From: Dipteris shenzhenensis | Lineage: Eukaryota; Polypodiophyta; Polypodiopsida; Gleicheniales | Length of the DNA stretch: 64,000 nt | Assembly (NCBI GenBank): GCA_047967505.1 | Contig: CM106538.1 | Reading direction: 5' to 3' (one strand) | In this document: positions 43,065-55,119 of the stretch, one piece after another | How the letters are laid out: the number at the start of each line of letters is the position of its first letter | Numbering within the stretch: position 1 is the first letter of the stretch | Made by a program: the position numbers and the translations under genes | The notes under the pieces: generated by a model | The model's database searches: none | The model's input: the letters and a program-made list of their open reading frames with translations, nothing else | Told to the model about the DNA's origin: nothing

Positions 43065-44519
43065 CCGGGTGATCTAGCTGAGCGTGCGTGAATGCTTAAA
43101 GCTCAGCAACTCTGTGGGAGGAAGGAGAAGCTCTGTGGGAAGCTTTGTGGGTGAGTTTACTTGCATCTGAGTTTGTAGAGACCTTGGAGGAACCTTTGGA
43201 AAAGCCACTTTGGTTTTGCAAAGTGGTTTTGAGAGCCTGTCAAGTGTTTTCAAAGAAAAAGTCATTTTTTGAGCTTTTCCCTATTTTGTTCTTGTTCGAT
43301 GACAGAGACTCCGTATTGACTTGTAGAGGCAACTATTGCTTGCTTTTGGTATCCACTTCACTTCAAGAGCTTGGAAACACTCATTCTTGAATCTAGGATC
43401 ATTTTATTGGATTTCTGACTCACTGTGTCAGTTTCTGCGTTTTTTTGCTCGGGTATTGGAACTCAAGTTTGGAGCAACCATTTGCAGATTTGTCAGTTCC
43501 GATGGACTCAAGAGGTCCTAAAACTTCTATGTTGCTCATCATTCGCACTCCAGTGGAGTTTACAAACAGCTCTGTTTCCAAAAACGTTTTTCAGTCCGTG
43601 TGTTGGACCCAGTGACTGAGACCATAGTTTTCAAAACCGTCTGTCCCATTGCATTCCGGATGCCCAAAAACCCCTACCTGCCAATTCTTACATGATTCGG
43701 TGGAGGATTTTCAGAGTTATAGATCTCTGTGTATTCGATTTCGTCTCTCTCTATTATGCATTTTTCATTCTAAGGTTTTGAAACCTTAGATTTATGCCAC
43801 ATGGCAGTGGATAAGTGTTGACTCCCATTTCTCACTCATCGGTTGGGATTTGGAGCGCTGGTAGAAGAGAGATATTTGCAGATTTTCTTGCTGAGTGCGA
43901 TTATGCAATGGCGCCCATGTTTTGAGGCATCTCAGGTTCTATTTTCAGTAGTGGTCATTACCGTGGGACTATGATTTCTTGAGCATACCTTATGTAGATC
44001 ACTTTGGTTGTAGTTTGAGCAGTGTGCGCTCATTCGTGGTGTGCATTGGGTTATAGTGGATGATTTATAGGCCATTTGGATGCATTGCGGTCCTTATTGG
44101 ATGCGCTGATAGGCCCAAATTGCCTTGTGGGATGCTATTTTTTATGGACGCTTTGCACATGGATGCTATTTTATGTTGAGGGACAGCTTTGACACATTTC
44201 AGGTGATGCACTGATAGTGCTATGCTCTCTTGGATGAGATATTATTAATGCATATGCCAGTGGACGGTGTTTATGCTTGAGTCATTTGGCACTTATTGGC
44301 ATTTTGGATTGCCATTACAGTTGGCATTTTCTTTTGGGCCAGATTTGCTCATATGGATGCATAGTATATGCACATGAGTCAGCTACATCTTTTGATGCTT
44401 TGAGCTTTGAGTTTTGGTGATATTTCACTCTATTGTGGCATACACCTTTGGGTGCACCTAGTATTTGGTGTGATACTCTCTTACAGGCACTAGCATTTGG
44501 GATTTTGCTTCATTTCATT
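43065..44519 (+). other. Copia-3 long leader
   Basis: About 1.45 kb lie between primer site and gag ATG, which is long for a Copia element. Short T/G-rich frames show no domain. It may be a regulatory leader or hold an inserted fragment. Confidence 0.5.
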
Positions 44520-45212
44520 ATGGCATCCTCTTCCATGTCTGAAAAGGAGTTTTTCAACATTAAAAATTTTGATGGGACAAACTTTTCTTTGTGGAAAGAA
44601 CAGATAAGGGATGTGCTTATTCAAAAGAAGCAAATTAAACCCTTGGTAGGGTTTGAAGCTAAGCCTGCAAATATGTCCGAAGATGATTGGAATGAGTTGG
44701 ATGCATTAGCAAAGTCTACTATTAGATTTCATCTTGCAGAGTCAGTTTATTTCACGGTAGTTAAATGAGCAGACTATGGAAGATTTGTGGAAGAAACTGT
44801 GTGCCACTTATGAGAAGGAAATTGCCTCTAATAAAGTTTACCTCATGAAGAGTTTGTTTGAGCTGCAAATGAAGGAAGGGGTCTCCATTGCTTCTCACTT
44901 GAATGAATTCAATATTATTTTCAGCCAGCTTCAGGCTTAGAAGATGAATTTTGATGCGGAGACTAAGGCAATATTTCTCTTATGTTCATTGCCATCCTCA
45001 TGGGATACCTTCCGTACAGCTGTCAGTAACTCTGCACCTAGTGGAGTACTGAAATTTGATGATGTTGTGGGTAGCTTGTTGGCCGAGGAGATTAGACAGA
45101 AGTCTATGGATGGCAATAAGCAAGATACAGCCTTAAATGTGCAAAGGGGCAGATCACAGTTCAAGGGGAAGTCCCAAGAAAGAGGGAAGTCTTGTAGCAA
45201 ATCCAGGGCATG
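44520..45212 (+). pseudogene. Copia-3 gag, frameshifted
   Basis: ATG 44520 opens MASSSMSEKEFFNIKNFDGT, then NFSLWKEQIRDVLIQKKQI, typical Copia gag. A one-base shift near 44763 moves the reading to EQTMEDLWKKLCATYEKE, and a TAG near 44938 interrupts LNEFNIIFSQLQA*KMNF. The text continues ETKAIFLLCSLPSSWDTFRT to a TGA at 45211. The zinc knuckle just downstream reads CYHYGKKGHVKKDC with Tyr in place of the second Cys. Confidence 0.88.
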
Positions 45213-47112
45213 AAACATTGAGTGTTACCACTATGGCAAGAAGGGCCATGTGAAAAAGGATTGCTACAAGCTGAAAAGAGAGAAAAAGGATAAGAAAAAG
45301 AATGCAAATTGGGGTGCAAATAAGAAGGAAGAGAGTCCAAGGGAGGACAAAGGAAAAGTGAAGATCGAGGAGATCAATGCAGTCACACATGATAGTGACA
45401 ATGACATTCTCTTCATGTCTAATTTATCTGCAGAGTTGCTTACCACTTCAGATGATGCATATTCCCTGGATTGGATTTTGGATTCTGGTGCTTCATTCTA
45501 TGTTACTCCCCATAGGGAATGGTTCTCCACTTATGACAGTGGAAAGATAGGTTGTGTGCATCTTGGAAATGACTATACATGTGACATAGTGGGAGTAGGT
45601 GACATAAAGTTTTCTTCTGCAAATGGGTCTGCATTTATTTTAAAACATGTGAGACATGTGCCTAAGTTGACCAAGAGTCTTATTTCAGTGGGTCAGCTAG
45701 ATGATGCTGGTTTTCACACCACTTTTGGCTTTCAGAGTTGGAAAATCCAGAAGGGCTCTATGCTTTTGGCCAGGGGTGCCAAGTGTGGGACTTTGTATCC
45801 CTTACATGTATCAGGGGTATTTGATCATGTTGTTGCAATAACCGAGCAACCAAGCACTTATTTGTGGCATTGCAGGTTGGGGCACATGAGCCAGAATGGA
45901 ATGAAACTCTTATGCCATTTGGGTTATGTACCGCATTTGAGTTTCTTTGATTTTGAATTTTGTGAGCACTGTCTCTATGGGAAGCAGACTAAATCAGCCC
46001 ATAAAAGAAGGGGAAAGAAAGAGTTTGAAAAGCTTGATTTGGTGCATTCAGACGTATGTGGTCCCATGCCTACATGGTCACTAGGTGGGGCTAAATACTA
46101 TGTGACATTCATTTATGATGCAACTAGGAAAGTGTGGGCTTATGCTATAGCTCAGAAGAGTGATGTGTTCCAGGTATTTCAGAAATAGCTGGCCTTGGTT
46201 GAGAATCAGTCAGGTAGAATGCTTAAATGCCTATGGGTTGACAATGGTGGAGAGTATCTCTCTCATGACTTTCAGCATTTCTGTGATACACATGGGATTA
46301 AGAGGGAGCTCACATCCCCTCATACTCTAGAGCAAAATCCAGTTGCAGAAAAGATGAACCGTACCATTCAAGATAGGTTGCAATGCATGCTTTCCAATGC
46401 AAGTCTTTCTGGTGGTTTTTGGGCTGAGGCAATGAAGACTGCACTACATGTGATCAATAGATCACCTAGTAAGAGTTTGGATGGTGGTATTCCTGAAGAG
46501 GCATGGAGTGGCAAGAAGCCCTCTTACTCTCATTTGCATATCATTGGGTGTGAGGCATATGCACATGTGCCGAAAGAGCTTCGAAAGAAGCTAGATCCTA
46601 AGTCTAGGAAATGCATCTTTCTGGGTTATGGTGAAAGTGGAGAGATGGGCTATCGTCTCTGGGATCCGAAGGCAAAGAAGATCATACGAAGCCATGATGT
46701 AGTCTTCACTGAGAAGAAGATGCATAAGGCACCCATGAGGGATGGGGAAATGAGGAGAATCACTTTCCAGGATGTGAATCCACATACATATGTTGATAGA
46801 CAACAAGCTGTCCATGCACCAAATGTGCAAGAAATGGTACCACCAAGTACTCCCACAGGTATACAATCAAGGGTAGATGATGGATCATCTATTGGTGGAA
46901 ATGATGAGCCAAATGTGGCTAATATGCAAGTGGAACAGCAAGCTGAAATGCCCTTGAGAAGATCATCTAGAGTGTTTAGGCTACCTGATAGGTTTGTTCC
47001 AGGGGTAGACTATGTGATGCTTACTGATTGCGGGGAGCCTTCTTGCTACAGAGAGGCTATGATGCGCGAGGATCAATGCAAGTGGGAGTATGCTATATGC
47101 AATCAGAGATGA
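45213..47112 (+). pseudogene. Copia-3 protease and integrase
   Basis: Protease active site is LDWILDSGASFYVTPH near 45470. GAG-pre-integrase has LWHCRLGHMSQNGMKLL and CEHCLYGKQTKSAH, giving the HHCC zinc site. Integrase shows LDLVHSDVCGPM (first Asp), LWVDNGGEYLSHDF (second Asp) and VAEKMNRTIQDRLQCML (Glu), so the DDE triad is intact. A TAG at 46186 follows SDVFQVFQK. The frame ends at 47110 shortly before RT, where a frameshift moves to the next block. The PLRRSSRVFRLPDRFVPG text before RT is typical of Copia elements. Confidence 0.92.
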
Positions 47113-48425
47113 GTTCACTTATGAAGAATAAGACTTGGGACTTGGTTTCTTTGCCACATGGAAAGAAAGCATTGCCATGTAAATGGGTCTACAAAATGAA
47201 GGTCACAGGTGATGATGTCCCTAGGTACAAGGCCCGTTTGGTCGCTAAAGGATTCAAGCAAGAGAAGGGTGTGGACTTTGATGAGATATTTTCTCTAGTT
47301 GTGAGGATGACCACACTTAGATGCATGCTTGGACTAGTGGAAACAGAAGATATGGAGCTTATGTAGATGGATGTCAAGACAGCTTTCTTGCATGGGGATT
47401 TGCATGAGAAAATTTACATGGTGCAGCCGGAAGGCTTTGAAGAAAAGGGCAAAGAGCATTTAGTTGGCAAGCTGAAGAAGAGTCACTATGGTCTTAAGCA
47501 AGCGCCTAGAGAATGGTATCAGAAGTTTGATGCTTTCATTCAGTCCCAGGGTTTTAGGAGTGAAATTGATCACTGCCTCTACACTAAAAGGGCTAAGGAT
47601 AATAGCCTGATAATCCTGGCACTATATGTGGATGATATGCTATTGGCTAGCAAGAATACTTATGAGCTAGATGCATTAAAGGCCAAGTTGCATGAGGCCT
47701 TTGATATGGAGGATTTGGGACTTGCAAGTCATATTCTTGGTATGCGCATCACGTGTGATCGGAGTAGGAAACTCCTTTGGCTTTCACAGAAGGACTATGT
47801 TACAAAAGTATTGCAGCATTTCAATATGGAGGGGGGGAAGGCAGTGAGTACTCCATTGCCTCCATATGTGAAACTAAGTCATACAGATAGTCCCAAATCA
47901 GATGAGGAAAGGGCCATGACGGCCAAGGCTCCTTATGCATCAGCAGTTGGCAGTCTTATGTATGCTATGATAGCTACTAGACCAGACATTGCATTTGCAG
48001 TGGGAGTTGTTAGCCGGTATATGGCTAATCCAGGAAAGAGGCATTGGGAGGCAGTTAAGTGCATCATGAGGTACATGAAGGGTACCAAGGAGATGTGCAT
48101 TTGCTTTGGTAGAGGAGACATGCGTGTACTTGGGTACACAGATTCAGACTATGCAGGGCATGTGGATAGTAGGAGATCCACTTCTGGTTATGTGCTCACG
48201 TTTGTAGGTGGTGCAGTGTTGTGGATGTCTCATGCACAAAATTGCGTTGCTTTGTCTACCACAGAGTCTGAGTATGTTGCAGCCACAGAGGGTTGCAAGG
48301 AGGCTATATGGCTTGATCAGCTAGTGGGAGATTTGGGGATTCATACAGGTGTACTGACATTGCATAGTGATTCCATGAGTACTATTCAGCTAGCACGGAA
48401 TCTGGTCAAACACATATATAAATGA
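47108..48425 (+). pseudogene. Copia-3 RT and truncated RNase H
   Basis: RT reads KNKTWDLVSLPHGKKALPC, WVYKMKVTGDDVPRYKARLV, then (after a TAG at 47364) MDVKTAFLHGDLHEKIYMVQ, KSHYGLKQAPREWYQKF and the catalytic ALYVDDMLLASK. RNase H includes VLGYTDSDYAGHVDSRRSTS, CVALSTTESEYVAATEGCK and LHSDSMSTIQLARNLV. It then stops after KHIYK because the frame runs into LTR sequence, so the last RNase H motif is missing. Confidence 0.92.
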
Positions 48426-48521
48426 ATGAAAAAAGAAGATTAGGATGGCCACCAAAACTTGTGTGGCTCTCTGTTTCTCTCTCTCCCTCTTTCGTTCTTG
48501 CTTCCGTTGAGAGCACTCTCA
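48406..48521 (+). repeat. Copia-3 3' LTR, truncated at its start
   Basis: It shares TCAAACACATATATAAATG through GAGCACTCTCA with the 5' LTR. The RNase H frame overlaps its first bases. CATCC follows, but no matching duplicate is identifiable at the 5' side. Confidence 0.8.
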
Positions 48522-49518
48522 CATCCTGCCTCCTATGTGTGGTAATCATCACCGTAAGAGGGTTATCAACAATTACGAGGGGGTTTTTCTTTTTCTCTTT
48601 GAAAAATTATATTTTTATCCATGAAAAGAAACTTTTTCAAAAAAGGCCGGCTCATGCTGAGCTCCATTCTTACTTTTACTTAGCAATGATGCTATTCTAG
48701 TTTATGCAAATTCATACAAACATGTAAGGTTCTTGTAAGTCATTCCTGCAATATCTCATCAAAGGTATCCAAGACCTTTGATGCATATTGTTAATTACAC
48801 TCGTCTCATTTGTCTCAAAATTATCTTACTAACTCAAAATACTAGGGTTATTCTATAAATTCAAAAATAAATGTCTTCCATAGAGTATTTTGAGCATGCT
48901 TCCCTAACAAGCTTTTGTTGGGTGCAGTGCAGATAACGGCCTTTGCTTGGCTCCAAAAAATCTTATTCTGTAGTGTTATATTGCTATAGATGAAGGGTCC
49001 CCCTTTTTTTTTGCTAATCGTCAAACCTCTAGGAAAAGTGGCCAAACTCACTTGCATCAATCAAGTGAAAATAATAGTTAGAACTGTTGTCTCCATCTTG
49101 TAACTGCAAGCTTTATAGCTTAACCACGGTTGTCATCCCTATCAAACCCAACATTTTGACTAGAAATATGGGGGAAGGGACTTTCTTAGTTAGAGACTCA
49201 GTTTACCATGTTAATGTGACCTCAGTCTGAAATTATCCTAAAAAAATTTCAGACATAGTATCGTTTCCACAATTTTCAAATTCTTTTTCTCTAAAATAGT
49301 CCTTTCATCCGTGAACTATCTTTATTTCCTGCCAGCTTCTCTTATTTATCCCTGTAAGCTTCTGCCATCAGGCATGGGGCAGTTGACATAAGTCAAATGT
49401 GATTAAAAAAACTGTAGGGAGCTAGCTGTAATATCGGTCCTTTGAAATCCCAATAAAGCTCCCACTTCTATGGGGAGGTTATTAGCTTGCAATCTAATCA
49501 TGATTTATAAATAGTCAC
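48522..49518. other. Interval without recognised features
   Basis: AT-rich DNA with T runs and no protein domain on either strand. Confidence 0.5.
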
Positions 49519-49775
49519 GCAAGTATGCTCAAAATTAAAAAAGTATGATCATCAAGCTATAAAGAATCAAACCTCAAAGTATGACCAAGACTATAAGTGT
49601 GAGCATCCATCCATAAGTAATTAGGGAGTTTGCTTTGATGCAACTTAATCACGATTACAGCCAATCATCCAAGCATGTTCAAGATTTAAAAAATGGTCAT
49701 CAAGCTATAAAGCATTAGTTATTTAAGGTATGCCCAAGCTTAAAAACGTGAAAGTATCTAGCCATAACTAATTGT
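49519..49775. repeat. Diverged tandem duplication, about 150-bp period
   Basis: AAGTATGCTCAAAATTAAAA... ATCATCAAGCTATAAAG (from 49519) recurs as AAGCATGTTCAAGATTTAAA... GTCATCAAGCTATAAAG (from 49670). Both are followed by GGTATG-like and CATAA-TAATT text. Confidence 0.7.
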
Positions 49776-49899
49776 CTATTGCAGATGAGGGAGTATCCAT
49801 GATAGTTTTATCCAATATAAGTACCTCTGTAATCGAATTTGTAGCCAAGTATTCCTTGCAATGAGGAGATAAGATCTTAGAAATGAGGGTCACGGGGTC

Positions 49900-50160
49900 T
49901 TAGAGTGCCTGCACCTTACTGTAAGAATAGGATTTTTTATATAAAAGGGACTCGATGCCACTAGCCATCTCTTCATTGCATCTGCGAGCCCGTGCATACA
50001 TGACCGTATACCATATGGGGTCTCCCCTAGCAAGGCTTCCCCGTGCTATCTCCAGCAGTTGGCCATCCTTCAAAAGTAATTGTTGTTGTGGGGTCATGCA
50101 TGTCTTTTGATGTATAAAGGGCATTATCAGGGAACTTTCAGATAACCTCTCAATCCGCAA
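49900..50160 (-). other. Unassigned 86-codon open frame
   Basis: The minus-strand frame includes PQQQLLLKDGQLLEIARGSL and GDPIWYTVMYARARRCNEEM, which look like real, non-repetitive protein text. No domain is recognised and no neighbouring exon could be connected. It could be a host gene relic or a random frame. Confidence 0.25.
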
Positions 50161-51861
50161 CTACATCTATCATAGTTCCTTGTAGCTACTCTCTCAATGT
50201 TATGCATTTCATCAGACCAAAGACATCGAGGGGGTGAGAACCAAAGATCAAAGGGAGTCGTACATACCATTAGTCAATAAGCAATGAATCTTGTGGCAGA
50301 TCGAAGGGAATATGATCTAGAGAGCTCTACTATTACTTTGATACAAACTTTCTGTCACAAAAAGACCTTCCTAACAGTATAAAGATGTAGATAGTTGTTG
50401 ACGTATTCTGAATTCTAACTCGAAGGCTAATCCTCATGTGTTGTAGACGGACAAGAGCGAGATAGCGCACGAGTAGCATGTTCTAGCAAGTCCTAGTGAT
50501 AGCATATGAAACTAACACCGATTATTTCATTGACCTCTATGGAATTACTACCAATAGGTCTAGCACCTTGTCACACTCTACGTCTCCTCATAGTCTTAAT
50601 GTGTAGTTTGTGAGTGTATACAACTTTGTTTTCCATTGGGCTTCCATGTGCTGTGTTACCTAGCACTCTGCCATCTTTCGTGGGCTTCCCTATGCTATGT
50701 TGTTCAGCACTCTACCATTTTTTCGTGGAGTTCTCGGACTCCATCAGCTTGATACTACCGTAGCCTAGGGCAACTTGAGAAGGGCACACTATTCTAAGGA
50801 GATGTCTGTCTTGCTACGAGATGCCTCCCTATCTTAATGCGTGATACTGGTCTACCATGCGTGGAGGATGCATAGAGGCATTGGCTCTATTGTGCAGCTC
50901 CTCGTCCCCTTGGCAAGCTTCATAAGAAGTCCTAGGAGAGTGCTTGTGTTGGTAGCGCTTAGGAACAAGCAAACTTTCATCTGCTCTGCCATGCATGGCG
51001 GTGATTGAATAACAGTGGGGGGAGAAATGATGACCTGAATGCTCGCCATCCACTTTAGTTTGTTGAGGTTTTGTTGGCACATCGGGGTGCTTCTCCCAAG
51101 GCTCTAAATGCTTGTCAGTGCCTTCCTCCCTCATGTGCAGTTCGGCATCTCCAACTATCAGAGCTTTGGGCCAAGTCTACCACAGATTTGGCTCACCTCG
51201 TCTGCTACTCCCATCCTCAGGAGGCTTTGGATACCCTCAGTTTCCAGTGGGAGAGAAAGGGCAGGAAGGGGATGCATTAAAAGCGTACCCCTCCCCATTA
51301 CTTGCTATGGGGCTCCATGGCATGCCACCACATAATTGCCTTTTGGTGGTGGAGGGCTCGAGATCAAGGACCTTTGTCCTTATCCGGTGTTTCTCAAATA
51401 CTATAATATTTTTTTCAAAAACTCCCTTTCACCTCTCCAATAGCTAGAGGTTTCATGTATATTTGCGGGTATGTTGGGGTATATCCCTTGCCCTGTGTAT
51501 AATTTCCTAGGTCCTTTAGAAAACAAGGTCTACCCTACTTAGGGTCTATTTCTCCTCTAAGGTATCCATTTGTTCGATCACTTCTATCGTCGGTACTGGG
51601 TTTTCCTTTTATCTGGTGTGTGCTCAGATTGGTATATATTGCTATTAATTATACCGATGCATTCATTTATGGGAGTGAACTAGAGTTTACAAGGGGTCTC
51701 TATTCCTTGTTTGGTATCTCGGGTCCACCCTTTGGAAAGTGTGTGTGTGTGTGTGTTATGCCTGAAAATCGTCAATCCCACAGTGGGTCTGAGCTTATGA
51801 AGTCAGTGTGGGCAGTTGTCCACCCAAGTTCATAAATTGGGTTGGACTGTTGCACCATAGG
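50161..51861. other. Interval without recognised features
   Basis: Frames around 50829-51134 and 51071-51447 overlap on both strands and match nothing known. A TG microsatellite lies near 51738-51757. I looked on the minus strand for a GIY-YIG endonuclease that might follow the RT at 51862-53291 and saw none. Confidence 0.45.
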
Positions 51862-53291
51862 TCATTGGTTCATAAGAGGGGAGTGGAGTGTACCTATCCA
51901 TCGTATCATTGTTCGATTGTCTATTGTACTGCCTAGGAAGTCCCTTTTGAGGTAATTCAAAATGATCCCACAACTCCTTTTTGGGTTGAATCCGTTGTTT
52001 GCAAACCTCCTTATCAATTTCTTGATCTGTAGAAAGGTGTTAAAGTCTTGACTCTCTATATAGATAATAGGCATTATTTGGGATAAGATGACCTTTTCTG
52101 CAAAAGATCTTGGCTGCGATTCCCATCCACCCAAATGTACTGGCATACTTCATAGTCCAGTTTCTCAAATTTCTCGTATTTGCTCATGATTTATACTCCA
52201 TTTTCCTTGTTTGCTATAGTGATGGCCATGTTAAGGAAGGTTACTTTTGTCCCCATGGGCTCATTATAAGGCTCCATGGCATACATCCTCATGGTTTCTT
52301 TTATTTCTGGGAACTCCAATGGGTAGATCCAATAGGGATTGAGGGGATGCCTTGGTGAGGAAGGGTCCAGGAATCGTTTGGGGTTTGGTACATTTACCAA
52401 TAGGATGTCATCCATGTATCTTGCAGAGTGCCTAAAGCCCTCCAGTGCATGTTTCTCTTTTAATTTCCATAATCTAATAGTAAAGTTGTATTCGAACTAG
52501 AAGAGGTAAAGTTTACACCATAGTGGTGAGCATGCAAAACCCATGGGGATACTAGATATTTGTTTGTATACATTTCCTCCTAGGGTTAGGTGCATATTAG
52601 TAAGTAGCCAGGTATTGATCCCTATCAGTTCTTCCTTTGACACTGAGGGGTTTTTGGATCCCCTTTTATTGTGCCAATATGCTTCGTGGTTCCTCTTTAT
52701 GCCAATGAGTTTTTTGTTGGTCTATGAAAATGCTAGGCCGATCACCCTCTCCATGACTTCGATTAGTCCATCCTTCCCTTCGAGGGGTATGCTTTCAAAG
52801 CATTTTCCAATGTCTGTCATGAATACTAAGCTTATCTTTCATGGTAAGTTTATTCTTGTATCATATATTGATTTCACAATCCAAAATGCCTTGGATGGAA
52901 CCCCTAACTCCCTGGTGATTTGGTCTTGTACCGTGGCGCATGCCATCATCAGCAATTCTAGGCATACCTTGAGAGTTGAGTCAATAAAGGATGCTATCTC
53001 CGAAAAGATGCATGGATGGGAATTTGTTATCCACCAAAAGGTATTCTTATGTGCTTTGTATGTGCACATTAAGTAGGGTAGTGAGTATTTCTCAATTGGT
53101 TGGGCAAACCAGTATCTCCTTGGCCAGTTGATCAAGGATGTTCCCTCTTGGACTTGTGTGAAGTCCTTGCTGTTTAGTCTCTCTTCCGCTAGGGAGAAAA
53201 TCAGTTTCCTACAAATGAAGGCCAGGATAGCTACTAATTTGTCAGTAGATGTAATCAGGAAATTGGTGTTTAACCATTCCATATTAGCCAT
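51862..53291 (-). pseudogene. Reverse transcriptase, unusual non-LTR type (Penelope-like or RVT candidate)
   Basis: One minus-strand frame from 53291 to 52191 contains a full RT palm, interrupted only by three stops and no frameshift. In order: FLITSTDKLVAILAFICRKL; KYSLPYLMCTYKAHKNTFWW with ITNSHPCIFSEIASFID; VFMTDIGKCFESIPLEGKDG (first catalytic Asp); VYKQISSIPMGFACSPLWCK followed by LYLF; GFRHSARYMDDILLV (YMDD catalytic box); and TFLNMAITI. A frameshift near 52150 leads to a C-terminal helical block (SQIMPIIYIESQDFNTFLQI, KKLIRRFANNGFNPKRS) resembling an RT thumb. The KxHK-like motif in the first block and the PMG-CSP motif differ from L1, Copia and Gypsy RTs. No endonuclease is visible. 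Family assignment is inference. Confidence 0.7.
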
Positions 53292-53541
53292 TGCGTTGTA
53301 TGATTGAAAAAGGGTGCCTCTTATGTGGGAATCTCGATTTAATCAAACTCTCTAAGAATTCCCTTGTATATTTCTAAAAGGGTATTGTAAGTTGACCAAG
53401 TTGGATCATGGTTTGTTCTCCCATAAACATGGTTAGTTCAACCCATGCATCTATCAATGTATCAAGTGCTCCTTCTACTTCAACTTGCTCTCTAGGGACA
53501 TGGTTCAGTCCTCATGATGGTGTCTGAACTATGGGGCAAGT

Positions 53542-54122
53542 ATGCAAAACCAATTGAGGATGGCAGTGTGGAATTGTAATGGCACCCTATGGTCTGAGAC
53601 CTAGGGGATTTCTTGGAGACATACCATAACATAGATGTGATTTTCTACACCGAGACACATGAAAGCCCAAAGAGATGGCTAACCCATAGTGACAGAATCT
53701 ACATGGGAGTCTACCCACAGGAAGGAACTGAGGAGGGATACTGGGGTACGAGGATCCGAAGGTGTGGTTGTTCTTTTCAGATCACATCTGAGGCCACTCC
53801 TTTCTATGATACAAAAAGAGAAGCATGCATGACACATGTGGATTCGGGTCCAGTTACTATAAACACACAGCCAACTTTCATTGCAGTATGTTACTTTCCC
53901 CCAGACACATCATCCTATGCACGAGAAGTCACCACAAACGGGCACAGCCCATATGAGACTATTCATGATGATATCATGGAGTTCTCCAGACATGGGGACA
54001 CTCTCCTCCTTGGTGACTTCAATGCACATACTAGGAATAGACAGGTAGGCCTATTAGATCTCGATGAGGATTCCCTCATAGTACCGAAGATGGATGCAAC
54101 AAAGTCGGGGATCGTGAGGTAG
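53542..54122 (+). pseudogene. LINE-A endonuclease (APE/EEP type)
   Basis: ATG 53542 gives MQNQLRMAVWNCNGTLWSET, the start of an exonuclease-endonuclease-phosphatase domain, followed by a stop and frameshift. The frame 53613-54122 reads NIDVIFYTETHESPKRWLTH, ATPFYDTKREACMTHVDSG and GDTLLLGDFNAHTRNRQVG. The GDFN motif carries catalytic Asp and Asn; the TET motif carries the metal-binding Glu. This enzyme nicks target DNA to prime reverse transcription. Confidence 0.85.
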
Positions 54123-55119
54123 TTGCGGCAGATGAAATGCACCAGTGATGATAGCATATGGGAGATATTTACTCCAGCTGGGGGCTATACATGACTTGAT
54201 CATATATAGCGGCCTTTGAAGATGTCCATCATCTAGTGGACTCACCTGTTTCCCACATGGAGGGGGGAGTAATACGATAGACTACTTGCTCGGTCCAATG
54301 GCACTGGCTCCATGGCAGATACATGATTTTATTATGCCGCCCCCTCCACTCGAAGCCAACCACTCATCTATATATCGGTCGCCACGCCAACCCATGAGGA
54401 GGGCCAAACACTCATGTTCAGATCCATTTTGACCGTGCTCTTGACCCGATGTACATGAGCCACTTGGCTTCTGAGCTTCTAGTACTACTTGGTGATGGGA
54501 TGGACCTCGCACATGCATCAAACACTCTTATATTGGTGATACAAGATGTTGCTGCCAAATCCTTTCCCACGACATGACCTGCACATGTTCTAGATGGGAA
54601 GATGCCCCAAAATCCATTGTTTGATGATGAGTGCAGAGAGATGAGATCCCACCTTACACATGAGATAGCATTGGGACATTTGAATCCACTAGAGGCACAT
54701 TGGATCTCATGCTGAATGACACGGTGTAAGAAGCGGCTTTCCTCATGCACAGGATGGATGAGGTGATCAGTTCCTTTTGTAGAGAAGATCCTACCACAGC
54801 GGGTTGGGGACTCCTATGAGAAGGGAATTCACCCATTCCCATCACAAATCCCGTAGTCTAGCACACATATGCTTGCTCTCTATATGGTGTCCCAGGTCAG
54901 GCACCACCTAATATGTCCTCTATGCCTAGACCCACCACATGTCATCTGTTTACTTCACAGAATATATGAGTTGCCCTTCTTCAGCTTCATAACCGATGAT
55001 CACTAGATCATGAGGGAATACGCACTAAGCATTTTGCGCATGGGCAAGAGATCCTGACCCTGATATTAGCACAATTGTTCAATTTATGCCATATGCCATG
55101 GCATAGCGGGCACTTGGGC
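54123..55119 (+). other. LINE-A linker between endonuclease and RT, heavily decayed
   Basis: Translation in all plus frames is broken every few codons, and no motif is recognised. Longer minus-strand frames here have no domain and are treated as shadows. Confidence 0.5.

Larger units (their letters stand above)
42927..48521 (+). mobile_element. Copia-3: degenerate Copia element with truncated ends
   Basis: Matching LTR pieces at 42927-43050 and 48406-48521 frame a Met-tRNA primer site and plus-strand gag-pol with protease, integrase, RT and most of RNase H. The 3' LTR is incomplete: RNase H coding runs straight into the LTR without a polypurine tract. The 5' boundary is obscured by the end of Gypsy-2, and no TSD can be proved. 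A few stops and frameshifts break the frame, but most catalytic motifs are preserved. Confidence 0.88.

Noticed and set aside
51481-51860. GIY-YIG endonuclease after the minus-strand RT
   Set aside because: All three minus frames were read and no GIY...YIG pattern was seen.
52543-53076. 177-codon plus-strand ORF
   Set aside because: It is antisense to the RT palm on the minus strand, which explains its length.
54282-54845. Minus-strand ORFs of 63-110 codons within LINE-A
   Set aside because: No domain; they oppose the decayed linker of a plus-strand LINE.
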